DNA from: Oceanobacillus luteolus
GTDB lineage: Bacteria > Bacillota > Bacilli > Bacillales > Amphibacillaceae
DNA: 64,000 bases
Assembly (NCBI RefSeq): GCF_023715655.1
Contig: NZ_JAMBON010000002.1
Coordinates: 62,001 to 126,000 of the forward strand
Reading direction: 5' to 3'
Below are positions 1 through 8,453 of the stretch, piece by piece. The notes beneath the pieces were generated by a model. The model did no database searches, was not told the origin of the DNA, and saw nothing but the letters and a program-made list of their open reading frames with translations. Each line of letters starts with the position of its first letter. Positions within the stretch are counted from its first letter, which is position 1. The position numbers and the translations under genes were made by a program.

Positions 1-196
1 AAGGACTACACAAAGCGCGGCTGGGTCACAAGCAAGCGAAACTGGTGTGGTTGCTACCCTATTGCAAGAGCTAATCCAAGCAGTAAGAGAAGGGAAAAAC
101 ATTATAATGAATGATCGAGAAGTAGGCCGAATCGTTGAACCACATGTTACCGAAAGACAAAACAGAAAAAAACAAACTAGAGATGCATTTGCATAG
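1..196 (+). CDS. Phage tail tape-measure protein, C-terminal end (partial)
   Basis: The reading frame is open from the left edge (first full codon at base 2) to a TAG at 194-196, giving about 64 residues. The tail contains EVGRIVEPHVTERQ followed by a basic stretch and ends DAFA. This resembles the extreme C-terminus of long tape-measure proteins of Gram-positive siphophages, where a short 'GREVGR.V.P.V' element is common. The position immediately upstream of a distal tail protein is the standard order in tail modules (tape measure, Dit, Tal). Only the end is visible, so length and domains cannot be judged. The identification rests on the motif and on gene order. Confidence 0.75.
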   Translation, partial: RTTQSAAGSQASETGVVATLLQELIQAVREGKNIIMNDREVGRIVEPHVTERQNRKKQTRDAFA

Positions 197-210
197 AAAG
201 GAGGAGTGCT

Positions 211-1704
211 ATGAAATCATTAACATTTAACGGAATTAAAAAAGATTGGCTTTTTCTGTTAAAAGGCAGAAGCAAGCCTCCTTTCGCTTCTGTTAGAAGA
301 AATTTATTAACGACATCAGGCATGGATGGTGCGTATTTACAATCTACTAATGTACAACCTTTGCTGATTAATCAGCCGGTGGGTTTCATCGTGTATGACG
401 ATGAGCACGCTTTGCGGTTGAAGGACGAATTAGCAACATGGCTATTCACAGACAGACCCGCAGAACTGGAATTCGATGATGAGCCAGGGAGAACTTACTT
501 TGCTGTAGTACAAAACACGCTCGAAGACTTTGATAAGTTTGCAGAATTTAGACAAGGAACCATTCAATTTTTGGTTTTGGATGGGTATGGGTACGGTCCC
601 GAACGCACCCGCATGCCAATCACTGACACAGCAACCATCAAAAACGAAGGAACAGCCGAAACCGAACCAATTATTGAACTTGAAGTAAACGAATCAATCA
701 CCTATGCTATGGTCCAAAATCAAGACGACCTTATTCAATTAGGCGAAGAAACCTATCCGAAATTTATGATGGTGGGACGGCCGCATGATGTCGAACAAAC
801 ACCATTTGAAAAGTACCAACGAGTTTACTATACGAACGCGAATGACTTGGTAGGATGGACTACTGCAGCTAATAGTGACATCGATGGCGGAGTCGTTGCG
901 GGTAATATTGTTTCTCGGAATAACAGATTCGTGGCAGATTCTTACGGCGAAGGCTCTAACTGGCACGGACCGGCAATTAAGACAAGCGTTCCAAGACCTA
1001 TCCGTGATTTCCGTTTATCCGCATTTGTCGGATTTTTAAACGAATCCCAGGGCAATATGGTCGGTCGGTTGGAAATATACCTATTGGACATAAACGGCAA
1101 CGCAGTCGCTAAGATGGCGTTAAAAGACACGTCTGCAAATCGTGCTGCAGTTTTTGCGGAGATGCGGGCAGGCGACCGAAATAGTAATGATATGATCCTC
1201 TCCGGTTTTCCGAATCGAGAGACTGGCTGGAATAACTTTAGTGGTCAACTAAGAATCTCCCGAGAATGGGACGAACGCATGAAGGAGAATGCTTGGAGTG
1301 CCTATGTCGCTTTGGTCGATACTTCCACAGGAAGACACCATGGAAGAAGGATGGTCAGTGAATGGAGAGACGGCGGTAAATACAGCCGTACAGTTGCTCA
1401 AATCGTTGTTCATATCGGTACAGTCGGCAATCATACGCCGGTGCACGCTAATTCAGGAGTATCTAGTATAATTCTCCAAGAAATTGTAAAAGAACCCGAG
1501 GGAGTGCCGTATATTGCCCACGCAGGGGATATTATTACGTTTGATTCCAAAACAGAAGATGTGTTCATCAATGGTGAGCCTAGAAATGATCTATTAGACT
1601 TTGGAACTGATTTTATAAATCTAGTAAAAGGGGATAATCGATTGATTTTTCATCCGAGCAGTTTTAGTAGGCGGGTTGTTAAGTATCGGGAGAAATTTAG
1701 ATAA
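211..1704 (+). CDS. Phage distal tail protein (Dit / Sipho_tail family)
   Basis: 497 residues starting at ATG after AAGGAGGAG. The N-terminal about 130 residues (MKSLTFNGIKKDWLFLLKGR..., then RPAELEFDDEPGRTYFAVV and GTIQFLVLDGYGYG) match the N-terminal galectin/ring domain pattern of Dit proteins of the SPP1 type, which form the hexameric hub joining tail tube and tip. The remaining roughly 350 residues are an extension with a beta-rich look, as in the long Dit proteins of Bacillus prophages, where the extra domain often binds carbohydrate. It sits between the tape-measure end and the tail-spike gene. The family call is firm; the role of the C-terminal extension is inference. Confidence 0.88.
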   Translation: MKSLTFNGIKKDWLFLLKGRSKPPFASVRRNLLTTSGMDGAYLQSTNVQPLLINQPVGFIVYDDEHALRLKDELATWLFTDRPAELEFDDEPGRTYFAVVQNTLEDFDKFAEFRQGTIQFLVLDGYGYGPERTRMPITDTATIKNEGTAETEPIIELEVNESITYAMVQNQDDLIQLGEETYPKFMMVGRPHDVEQTPFEKYQRVYYTNANDLVGWTTAANSDIDGGVVAGNIVSRNNRFVADSYGEGSNWHGPAIKTSVPRPIRDFRLSAFVGFLNESQGNMVGRLEIYLLDINGNAVAKMALKDTSANRAAVFAEMRAGDRNSNDMILSGFPNRETGWNNFSGQLRISREWDERMKENAWSAYVALVDTSTGRHHGRRMVSEWRDGGKYSRTVAQIVVHIGTVGNHTPVHANSGVSSIILQEIVKEPEGVPYIAHAGDIITFDSKTEDVFINGEPRNDLLDFGTDFINLVKGDNRLIFHPSSFSRRVVKYREKFR

Positions 1705-1717
1705 GGAGAGGTTAATA

Positions 1718-1930
1718 ATGGATAATTTTACAGTAAAGGCTGTAGATATCAATGCTCCAGAAATGGAGCATGTCAAAGGTTTAATCATCATGCTATCTAA
1801 TAGAGTAGAGAGGTTAGAGAAAAAAATAGATGCACTCGATGAGGAAAAACGAGTAGCATCTAAAAAAGAATTTAACGAAGCTGTAAGTTTTTTCAGTGAA
1901 GAATTAGACAAACTGAATCAACTTATTTGA
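1718..1930 (+). CDS. Small coiled-coil protein in the tail module, unrecognised
   Basis: 70 residues from ATG 1718, preceded by AAGGAGAGG at good spacing. An upstream in-frame TTG at 1676 overlaps the Dit gene and has no ribosome binding site, so ATG 1718 is preferred. The middle (VERLEKKIDALDEEKRV) is a predicted amphipathic coiled coil, and the rest is acidic. I do not recognise a family. Small coiled-coil proteins between Dit and Tal occur in many Bacillus prophages and may be structural or chaperone-like, but nothing here proves that. Its 3' end overlaps by 8 bases the 3' end of an opposite-strand small gene. Confidence 0.7.
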   Translation: MDNFTVKAVDINAPEMEHVKGLIIMLSNRVERLEKKIDALDEEKRVASKKEFNEAVSFFSEELDKLNQLI

Positions 1931-2111
1931 AACTGTTTCTAATCTTTTTATCTCTTTCTATGCGTTCGTAGACATCTTTCCATATTTTCTTGGATAGATT
2001 TCTAGAATTAAGCGATTGGGAAATAATCTCGGCAATCGCCTTTTCTAATTCCGGGTGATTAACCCCGTGCTTTTCAAAAGCGCTTTTTACTAATTCATCA
2101 TAATTATTCAT
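1923..2111 (-). CDS. Small minus-strand orphan protein inside the tail module
   Basis: 62 residues on the strand opposite to all surrounding phage genes. The start ATG (2111) is preceded by a strong GGAGGTGAG at 2115-2123, better than any chance shadow ORF would have, and it occupies the only gap between two late genes (1930-2181). The protein is hydrophilic, with a helical MNNYDELVKSAFEKHG start and a basic C-terminus (ERIERDKKIRNSFK). No family recognised. A TGTCGAA element lies 32 bases upstream of the start, as in two other small prophage genes here. It could be a lysogenically expressed moron. Length and composition alone would leave doubt; the ribosome binding site tips it to real. Confidence 0.6.
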   Translation of the reverse strand: MNNYDELVKSAFEKHGVNHPELEKAIAEIISQSLNSRNLSKKIWKDVYERIERDKKIRNSFK

Positions 2112-2127
2112 ACACTCACCTCCCTCG

Positions 2128-2143
2128 TTGTCAATATTCGACA
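2128..2143 (-). promoter_or_regulatory. TGTCGAA (Spo0A-box-like) element upstream of the minus-strand small gene
   Basis: On the minus strand the sequence reads TGTCGAATATTGACAA, an imperfect palindrome starting with an exact TGTCGAA, the core of the Spo0A binding site (0A box). It ends a few bases before the GGAGGTGAG of the 62-residue gene. Similar elements precede the genes at 6498 and 6881. Binding by Spo0A is inference. Confidence 0.4.
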
Positions 2144-2180
2144 TTTGGGAGGTTTTATCCTTTAGAAAGGAGGAAATCCA

Positions 2181-5100
2181 TTGTCAAAAATAATCATTAC
2201 AGATGGACAAACAGACGAAATACTTGAACGCATCGGCAGAAAAGATGTTATCGAAAATGATCATGAACGGGATTTGTCTGCATATCTCGAAACCTTTACT
2301 TTCACGGCACTCGGAAACAAGCGATATGCCCAATACTTGACCGATAAAAATCGAATTATTATTCCTGGTGAAGATGGTGAATGGCGAGAGTTTGTTATTC
2401 GGTTTACAGACAAATATCGGGATGATGAAACAGTTTTGATTGACGTTATTGCGTATGGATCCTATCAAGAATTAGTAGGCTCCAAAATTATCCGTTCCGG
2501 CAGAACTGCATCACAATCGGCTGAAGCGCATGCCAGAGAAATCTTAGCAGGAACAGAGGTCCAAGTCGGAGAAGTAGCGCACACTGGATTACGTACAATC
2601 ACCCGAGAAAATCATACAGATCCATTCAGTGCATTAAAGTCACTGGCAAATGAATTCGACTTAGAGCTAGACTTCCGCGTTGAAATCGACGGTAATAATA
2701 TCACTCGTTATGCTGATTTGGTTAAACGTGTAGGAAATTGGAACGGCCGATATGTAACTTTTGGAAAAGACCTGCAAAGCATCCGCCGGAAAGAAGAAAC
2801 AGACCCGGTCACTGCCCTTTTGGTAATCGGTCCAGAAAGAGAAGATGGTACACGTATGGAAGTCTTTGTTGAGGATGAGGATGCCCGGAATCGCTGGGGG
2901 AGACGAGGGCAGCATATTGTCGCTGTTTACGAACCGCAGACCGAAAATGAGGATATCACAGAGGAAAGGTTACGTACTCTTGGCCGTACCGAGCTAGATA
3001 AACGCATCAATGCAGTTATCTCCTTCGAAGCCAACATTGTAGACCTAGAGCATGTCCCTGGAATGGAGAACAAGAAAATCCGGTTTGGCGATACCATCCG
3101 AACAAAGGACGAAACCTTCAACCCGCCGTTATTTGTGGATGCCCGTATCTACAAGCAAAACAGGGACATATTCAATCCATCTTCTAAACGTGTTGAACTC
3201 GGAGATTTCACCGAATACACCGTCGAACAAATCCGGGAAAACTGGGAATCTATCCGAGAAGAGCTGGAGAAGAAAATAAGGTGGTTGGATATAAAAGGCG
3301 GCATTGGTGATATTCGTTTCACTATTGTCTCCTATCGGGAGCCGTTAAAGGCGGAGAAGTCCGGTTATGATAGTGAATTCAATGCGCTTTATAACAATTC
3401 CGACTTAAACCCTACCGTCCGTGGGAATCTGAACGCAGCGAAATTAAATTATGATGCTTCGTATAATGCGATAATAAGTACGATAAATACTAAAGAAAGT
3501 GCAGAATCGTTATCCGAGATAGATTTGGAAGAAGTCCATAATTTATATCAGAATTACGAAATCGATCTATCTGCATTAAAGCAAAATATGGAACTTGCTA
3601 CAGATGATATCGCCCAAAAGAAAGCGAATGATGCAGAAGAGGGCGCGAATCGGTACACTGATAACAGTTTAGTGAACATCAATGAGGAACTAGAACGGGC
3701 GCAACAGGAAATTGACCGAGCTAACAGGGAAATAGATGATGCAAAAATCGAGATTGGTGATGCCAAAGATAGGTTAGAAACTGCAGAATTGGATTTACAA
3801 ACTGCAAGCGGGAAGATTGACAATGCACTAGTCCAACTCGAAGATTTAGATAGAGCGTTGAGAGATGTTAATAATAGTCTTGCTGATAAAGTAAACGTCG
3901 TTGACTATAACCAGAAAATCGGTGAAATTACGAACGATATTGCTTCTAAAGTTGATGGTGAGTGGGTGGATGGTAGGTTAAGGGCGAAGGCTGATGTGGA
4001 GAGTGTATATATAAAATCCGAGATAGATGGAATGTTTGATAACGTAGTATCTATTACTGCATATCAAACAGACCAACAAGGGATTGTAGAGCGTTTTGAA
4101 AGCGCAGAATCTCGAATCTATCAAAATGAGCAAGCTATAGGTGGAATGGTCAAGCAGATAGATTATAACGCCGACCAAGGGAGATTAGAAGAGCGTTTGA
4201 CAGAATGGGAACGCACTGCGGATGGATTTAATCAGTCCGTAAGTAGATTGCAGACTGATTTTGATAATTTGGAGATTGGGGGAAGGAACCTTTTAGTCAA
4301 TACCAGTGAAGTTTTAAAGACTTATACGAAAAGCAGTTGGGACTGGAACAATCAGAATCTAACACCTGCACAATTAGAGCAGTTCGGTATAGGAGTAGGT
4401 ACCGAATTAACATTAAGAGTTTACATTGATAAGCCTACAATGGATGCACGTGCCTTTATTCAGTTTACATCTACGGCGCCAGCTTACCGTCAAAACTATG
4501 GAAATACTATTAAGGCTGGGCAAAGCGGTTGGTCTACTTTAACTATTAAAGTTGTTCAGGCTGATTTGAATAATTTGAGTAGGATGAATGTGGCTGTAAG
4601 AGGTGTTACTAATGCTAGTGGAACGGCTGGAATAAGTCATAAGAAGTTAGAAAGGGGAAATAAAGCTACCGACTGGACCCCTGCACCAGAGGACCATCAA
4701 GAGTTCACTTATACGCAAATTCGACAGCTTGCAGATGAAATTGACTTAACCTATGCAAAAAATAACGAGCTTATTGCAGGGGTCCGAATCGGCGACCCGA
4801 ATCCAATTAACGGCGCCAACGTTGAAATTACCGGAGACACAGCTATTTACGGAAGAATCAGTGCCCCAAATGCTACTTTCCTAAGTCTAACAACCGAAGA
4901 TATGACAGCTATTAGAGCAACAATCCGAGACAGTACCGTAACCGGAAACCTTAACGCAAACAATGCCACTTTCCAAAGTGGCAGATTTAATTCAGCTACA
5001 ATCGTGGATGCCACTATTCAAAATGCGAATATTACAGGTACCTTAAATGGGGTTGGTGGTCGTTTCACCGGACAGCTTGATGGGGTCAACGGGACTTTCA

Positions 5101-5852
5101 CTGGAGATATGACAGCTGGGAGAATCCTGTCTAACACGTCTATAGATGTTACCACGGATCTAAAAGTTGGAGATAATATCTATCTCGGACAGAGTAGAAG
5201 CACAGCCGGTAAGCTCATTAGTTTTAACGGAATAGGGAGTACCGTCAATACAGGTATCCTATCGATATATTCGGGCGCTCGAATGAATATGCGATTATTC
5301 ACAGAAGGTTATGTCCAAATGCTCGCAGATGAATTGATTGTCGATGGAGATTTAACAGCGGATGTATTAAGGACGACAGGCGGAGCAAGTTACGGAGAAA
5401 CCGGACTATACACCTATCTCCGACCAGCAGGCAACAACGACCATTCTATTAGATTTACCAACGGTTCTGGTTATGTTGCGATTCTAGTAGATGGGAATGT
5501 AACTCACGCATTTCGTACCGACGGAACAAAAATCGGTGGTACCATTGACATTGATGGCGAAAGGCTGGGAATGTCCCCGATTGATAGCCCTCAAATATTG
5601 CTGTCTGTGTTATTGCCGAATGTGGATGTGAAGGCAGGAAAAACGACTGAAATACAATTGAATGAAAAATTCGCAAAGGCAATCGCGAATTTGGCAGTTT
5701 TTCCAAGTCAACCTGTAAAAATCAAGAAAGGCAGTGGAAGATTTACTGTCACGGCGGACAAGGATTTAACAGTAGATTTTATGATTTACGGCGAACGTAC
5801 CGGATATGAAGGTACATTCTGGCTAGATACCGAAGAGGAGGAAGTAGCATGA
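2181..5852 (+). CDS. Phage tail spike / tail-associated endopeptidase-type protein (Tal)
   Basis: 1223 residues from TTG 2181 after AAAGGAGGAAA. Residues about 1-380 have the look of the prophage endopeptidase tail family (Tal baseplate domain). About 460-600 is a long heptad-rich coiled coil (EELERAQQEIDRANREIDD...). Around 700-860 there is a carbohydrate-binding-like module opening with GGRNLLVNTSE and closing with KLERGNKATDWTPAPED, a signature repeated in many phage receptor-binding proteins. The rest is a repetitive beta-helical region (NATFQSGRFNSATIVDATIQ) and a compact C-terminal domain. It would form the tail tip that binds and locally digests the host wall. The stop overlaps the next start (ATGA). 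Whether the peptidase part is active cannot be seen. Confidence 0.88.
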   Translation: MSKIIITDGQTDEILERIGRKDVIENDHERDLSAYLETFTFTALGNKRYAQYLTDKNRIIIPGEDGEWREFVIRFTDKYRDDETVLIDVIAYGSYQELVGSKIIRSGRTASQSAEAHAREILAGTEVQVGEVAHTGLRTITRENHTDPFSALKSLANEFDLELDFRVEIDGNNITRYADLVKRVGNWNGRYVTFGKDLQSIRRKEETDPVTALLVIGPEREDGTRMEVFVEDEDARNRWGRRGQHIVAVYEPQTENEDITEERLRTLGRTELDKRINAVISFEANIVDLEHVPGMENKKIRFGDTIRTKDETFNPPLFVDARIYKQNRDIFNPSSKRVELGDFTEYTVEQIRENWESIREELEKKIRWLDIKGGIGDIRFTIVSYREPLKAEKSGYDSEFNALYNNSDLNPTVRGNLNAAKLNYDASYNAIISTINTKESAESLSEIDLEEVHNLYQNYEIDLSALKQNMELATDDIAQKKANDAEEGANRYTDNSLVNINEELERAQQEIDRANREIDDAKIEIGDAKDRLETAELDLQTASGKIDNALVQLEDLDRALRDVNNSLADKVNVVDYNQKIGEITNDIASKVDGEWVDGRLRAKADVESVYIKSEIDGMFDNVVSITAYQTDQQGIVERFESAESRIYQNEQAIGGMVKQIDYNADQGRLEERLTEWERTADGFNQSVSRLQTDFDNLEIGGRNLLVNTSEVLKTYTKSSWDWNNQNLTPAQLEQFGIGVGTELTLRVYIDKPTMDARAFIQFTSTAPAYRQNYGNTIKAGQSGWSTLTIKVVQADLNNLSRMNVAVRGVTNASGTAGISHKKLERGNKATDWTPAPEDHQEFTYTQIRQLADEIDLTYAKNNELIAGVRIGDPNPINGANVEITGDTAIYGRISAPNATFLSLTTEDMTAIRATIRDSTVTGNLNANNATFQSGRFNSATIVDATIQNANITGTLNGVGGRFTGQLDGVNGTFTGDMTAGRILSNTSIDVTTDLKVGDNIYLGQSRSTAGKLISFNGIGSTVNTGILSIYSGARMNMRLFTEGYVQMLADELIVDGDLTADVLRTTGGASYGETGLYTYLRPAGNNDHSIRFTNGSGYVAILVDGNVTHAFRTDGTKIGGTIDIDGERLGMSPIDSPQILLSVLLPNVDVKAGKTTEIQLNEKFAKAIANLAVFPSQPVKIKKGSGRFTVTADKDLTVDFMIYGERTGYEGTFWLDTEEEEVA

Positions 5853-6208
5853 AATTGACAATACAAGACGCATACGACATTACCCAAGGATTAAAAGGAC
5901 TGTTAGATAAAGAGCTGCCAACATCGGTGGCTTTTTCTATTCAGCGTAACTTTAAAAAGATTGGGGAGGAGGTCGGTAATGCCAACGAAGTCCGTAATAA
6001 ATTAGCGAAGAAATATAAGGAATTCACTGACGATGATGGATACTTTACGGATGATAAGAAGAAATCCGAATACAACAAGGAATTGAATGAGTTAATGCGG
6101 CAAGAAATTGAAGTGGAGTTAAATATTTTAAAACTCTCTGATCTAGGCGATTATATTAAACCGCGTACTTTAGGCTTGATTGAAAAGATTATTGAGGAGG
6201 ATGAATAA
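5849..6208 (+). CDS. Small phage protein (DUF1617-like), function unknown
   Basis: 119 residues; its ATG overlaps the tail-spike stop codon by four bases, implying translational coupling. The start MKLTIQDAYDITQGLKGLL and the helical, charged remainder resemble small phage proteins grouped as DUF1617 that follow tail-fibre genes in Bacillus and Listeria phages. That family link comes from memory of the pattern and order, not from a search. The protein has no membrane segment, no signal peptide and no cysteines. It is probably a late structural or assembly accessory protein. Confidence 0.65.
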   Translation: MKLTIQDAYDITQGLKGLLDKELPTSVAFSIQRNFKKIGEEVGNANEVRNKLAKKYKEFTDDDGYFTDDKKKSEYNKELNELMRQEIEVELNILKLSDLGDYIKPRTLGLIEKIIEEDE

Positions 6209-6432
6209 TGAGGGTAAATATCACAAACGTAAACATGCGCTACAATGCTGAGGGATTAGAAAACGTACAGGTTCATTTCAGTGGACATGACGATGTAAGG
6301 ACAATAAAAGTAAGCGGATATATCCCATTAACAGCAGAGGAATACGCAGGGAATGAAGCTGTGACAGCTTTGGAAGTTATCGTAAGGGAACGGGTATCAA
6401 CAAAAATAATGGAACCAGAAAACGCTGAATAA
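6208..6432 (+). CDS. Small phage protein, unrecognised
   Basis: 74 residues whose ATG shares one base with the preceding stop (TAATG), with GAGGAGG just upstream inside the previous gene. It is beta-rich (VQVHFSGHDDVRTIKVSGYIPL) with an acidic C-terminus. No family is recognised with confidence. The tight coupling to the tail-spike and following gene places it in the late operon. Length and codon use match the neighbouring phage genes, so I regard it as a true gene of unknown role. Confidence 0.65.
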   Translation: MRVNITNVNMRYNAEGLENVQVHFSGHDDVRTIKVSGYIPLTAEEYAGNEAVTALEVIVRERVSTKIMEPENAE

Positions 6433-6468
6433 GCATTTTTATATGTAAAGCAGGACTTTGTCCCCTCT

Positions 6469-6475
6469 TGTCGAA
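6469..6475 (+). promoter_or_regulatory. Spo0A-box-like TGTCGAA in leader of 6498 gene
   Basis: An exact TGTCGAA (in CTTGTCGAATAA) lies 29 bases before the ATG at 6498 and is followed by GGAGGGGATA. The same arrangement, with the same 29-base distance, precedes the gene at 6881. The core equals the 0A-box consensus; use by Spo0A is inference. Confidence 0.4.
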
Positions 6476-6497
6476 TAAGTAGATAGGAGGGGATAGT

Positions 6498-6812
6498 ATG
6501 AATCCAGAGAAGTCAATGGAATATGTATTTGCTTATGCGAAAAATGGAGACGAAAAAGTCTATGACTTTCTTTCAACAAAATCAAAGGAAGAACTGAGCG
6601 ACATCTCTGTACAAGATATCACTTCGTCACTTCAGAGGTTTTTTCAAGACAAAGTGCTATCTCAAGGAATTAAATCGGAAAATAGTGATGAAGTTTCATT
6701 TGATTTGGTTGATTTAAAGGCACCTTTAGACTTATATCGAGTAAGTCTAGTCAAAGAAGAACGGGAATATAAGTTTATATGGAGCAAAGATGCATACAAT
6801 CAGTATAAATAA
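6498..6812 (+). CDS. Small acidic/basic mixed protein, possible prophage moron
   Basis: 104 residues from ATG 6498 after a strong GGAGGGG. The sequence is soluble and helical at the N-terminus (MNPEKSMEYVFAYAKNGDEKVYDFL), with a beta-rich C-terminal half ending in FIWSKDAYNQYK. I do not recognise it. It has its own leader with a TGTCGAA box and about 65 bases of spacing from the preceding gene, unlike the tightly packed structural genes. It may therefore be separately transcribed, as is typical of lysogenic-conversion (moron) genes. No toxin, immunity or phage structural motif can be named. Confidence 0.6.
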   Translation: MNPEKSMEYVFAYAKNGDEKVYDFLSTKSKEELSDISVQDITSSLQRFFQDKVLSQGIKSENSDEVSFDLVDLKAPLDLYRVSLVKEEREYKFIWSKDAYNQYK

Positions 6813-6851
6813 TTAAAAGAATTAGGAAATAAACAGGAGTTCCTTCTTCTC

Positions 6852-6858
6852 TGTCGAA
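6852..6858 (+). promoter_or_regulatory. Spo0A-box-like TGTCGAA in leader of 6881 gene
   Basis: Exact TGTCGAA 29 bases before ATG 6881, then TTGGGAGGGGATA. The flanks align with the leader of the gene at 6498, so the two leaders look duplicated. Function is inferred only from the 0A-box core. Confidence 0.4.
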
Positions 6859-6880
6859 TAATGACTTGGGAGGGGATAAA

Positions 6881-7105
6881 ATGAATCTAAAATTTAAAGA
6901 CTCGCATTCAGAATATCATCCTGGTTGGGGTGCGGGCGAAGGTACCGTAGATCGCGAGGAGTATTTTTGTCCTTGTGGAAAAGGGACTGTCACTTACGAG
7001 AAAGATAATATACCAGGTTTTAGAAGTAAGGATATTTATTGCGATTGTCAGGAGTGTAATAGAAAATATAATTTTTCTAGAGGAGTCACCACAGAAATTA
7101 AATAG
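6881..7105 (+). CDS. Small cysteine-rich (zinc-ribbon-like) protein
   Basis: 74 residues from ATG 6881, chosen over an in-frame TTG at 6866 because AGGGAGGGG-type Shine-Dalgarno bases occupy 6868-6875. Cysteines are grouped as FCPCGKG in the middle and DCQEC later, a CxC...CxCxxC layout that could bind one zinc ion. The N-terminus is rich in histidine, glycine and tryptophan (HSEYHPGWGAGEG). Similar small CxCG-type proteins occur in Firmicute genomes without known role; I cannot name this one. It shares its leader architecture with the 6498 gene and is followed by an intrinsic terminator. Confidence 0.6.
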   Translation: MNLKFKDSHSEYHPGWGAGEGTVDREEYFCPCGKGTVTYEKDNIPGFRSKDIYCDCQECNRKYNFSRGVTTEIK

Positions 7106-7113
7106 TTAATTTT

Positions 7114-7142
7114 AAAGCATCCCAACAGCGGGGTGCTTTTTT
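7114..7142 (+). terminator. Intrinsic terminator after the zinc-ribbon gene
   Basis: AAGCATCCC pairs with GGGGTGCTT across a short loop and runs into six T. It separates the two small genes from the lysis cassette, supporting separate transcription. Confidence 0.8.
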
Positions 7143-7188
7143 CATGTCAAAAAAAGGGGGTCATTGAAATTTTAAAGGAGATGACAAG

Positions 7189-7617
7189 ATGGGAGCTGTT
7201 AATTTGGAACATTTAGAGGCGGCACGTTTATATTTATTTGGTGATGTTAAGTTTCTACACTTATTGTTATTACTAATGGCATTGGATATCGTTACAGGTG
7301 TATTTAAGGCTTGGAAAAACCAAAACTTATGGAGTCGAAAATCACTCTTTGGTTATGCAAGAAAAATACTTGTGTTGGTAGTAATAATTTTGGCGAATGT
7401 TATAGATCAGATTTTAGGATTACAAGGCGCTGTTACTTATGCAACAGTCCTTTTTTATATTGCCAATGAAGGTTTATCGATTTTGGAGAATCTAGCACAA
7501 GTAGGTGTATTAGTGCCGACAAGCTTGGCTGAACGATTGAAGACAATAGACAATAGCGGCCAAACGCTTCCAGAAGAAGTTGCAAAGGAATTTACTACGA
7601 AAGGCGGAGATGAATAA
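7189..7617 (+). CDS. Phage holin (phage_holin_4_1 / Cph1-type)
   Basis: 142 residues from ATG 7189 after AAAGGAGATGA. Three hydrophobic segments can be seen (about 24-41 FLHLLLLLMALDIVTGVF, 57-77 KILVLVVIILANVIDQIL, 82-100). The LMALDIVTGVFKAWKN element is characteristic of the toxin-secretion/lysis holin family of clostridial and bacillar phages. It would make the membrane lesion that releases the endolysin. It overlaps the start of the amidase gene (TAATG), the usual holin-endolysin cassette. The family's usual length is 120-150 residues, so it appears intact. Confidence 0.92.
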   Translation: MGAVNLEHLEAARLYLFGDVKFLHLLLLLMALDIVTGVFKAWKNQNLWSRKSLFGYARKILVLVVIILANVIDQILGLQGAVTYATVLFYIANEGLSILENLAQVGVLVPTSLAERLKTIDNSGQTLPEEVAKEFTTKGGDE

Positions 7618-8453
7618 TGGCAAAAATCTATCTAGACCCAGGACACGGTGGAACAGACCCGGGAGCACAAGGAAATGGACTACAGGAGAAAAATGTTAAC
7701 TTAGCAATTGCACTAAAAACACGCGATATTCTAAACCGTGATTATGAGGGCCATTCCATTCGAATGAGCCGAACTGGAGATCAAACGAGAAGCCTTACAC
7801 AACGTACGAATGATGCGAACAGCTGGGGCGCTGATTACTTTGTCTCTATTCATATTAATGCTGGTGGCGGAACTGGCTATGAGGACTTTATTTATAATGG
7901 TAGCGTATCAAGTCAAACTGTAACATACCGAGATCGAGTTCATGCAGAAATTACGAAGCAAGTGGACTTTAACAACCGCGGTAAAAAACGCGCTAACTTC
8001 CATGTGCTTCGTGAAACTCGTATGCCAGCAGTATTAACTGAAAATGGGTTTATTGATAACGCTAGTGATGCTGCTAAGCTTAAGTCTGATGCATATTTAA
8101 ACCGAATTGCACTTGGACATGCGAATGGTATCGCAAAAGCTCTAGGATTAAGACGTAAATCCAGTGGCGGTGGTAACACATACACCGTTAAAGCTGGAGA
8201 TACACTTTGGAGCATCGCTAAAGCTTACAACACAACTGTTTCTCAACTGAAGAGCCTGAACAATTTAACTGATGATACAATTTATCCAGGGCAAGTACTA
8301 ATCGTTTCTGGAGCTGTTTACCATACAGTTAAGTCTGGAGAAACACTGTGGGGAATTGCGCGGCAGTATAATACTACTGTAAATGTGATCAAGAACCTAA
8401 ATAGTTTGACTGGCGATATCATTCAGCCGGGGCAAAGACTTAGAGTAAGATAA
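7617..8453 (+). CDS. Endolysin: N-acetylmuramoyl-L-alanine amidase with two LysM domains
   Basis: 278 residues. Residues 1-178 form an Amidase_3 zinc hydrolase: IYLDPGHGGTDPGA (metal histidine), a glutamate in LQEKN, SIHINAGG (metal histidine) and LTENGFIDN (catalytic glutamate). It cleaves the lactyl-L-alanine bond of peptidoglycan. After a short glycine linker come two LysM repeats (about 187-230 and 234-278), each with GDTLW or GETLW and PGQ.L.V. There is no signal peptide, fitting holin-dependent release. A close homologue lies at 11111-11950, outside the presumed prophage end. Confidence 0.95.
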   Translation: MAKIYLDPGHGGTDPGAQGNGLQEKNVNLAIALKTRDILNRDYEGHSIRMSRTGDQTRSLTQRTNDANSWGADYFVSIHINAGGGTGYEDFIYNGSVSSQTVTYRDRVHAEITKQVDFNNRGKKRANFHVLRETRMPAVLTENGFIDNASDAAKLKSDAYLNRIALGHANGIAKALGLRRKSSGGGNTYTVKAGDTLWSIAKAYNTTVSQLKSLNNLTDDTIYPGQVLIVSGAVYHTVKSGETLWGIARQYNTTVNVIKNLNSLTGDIIQPGQRLRVR

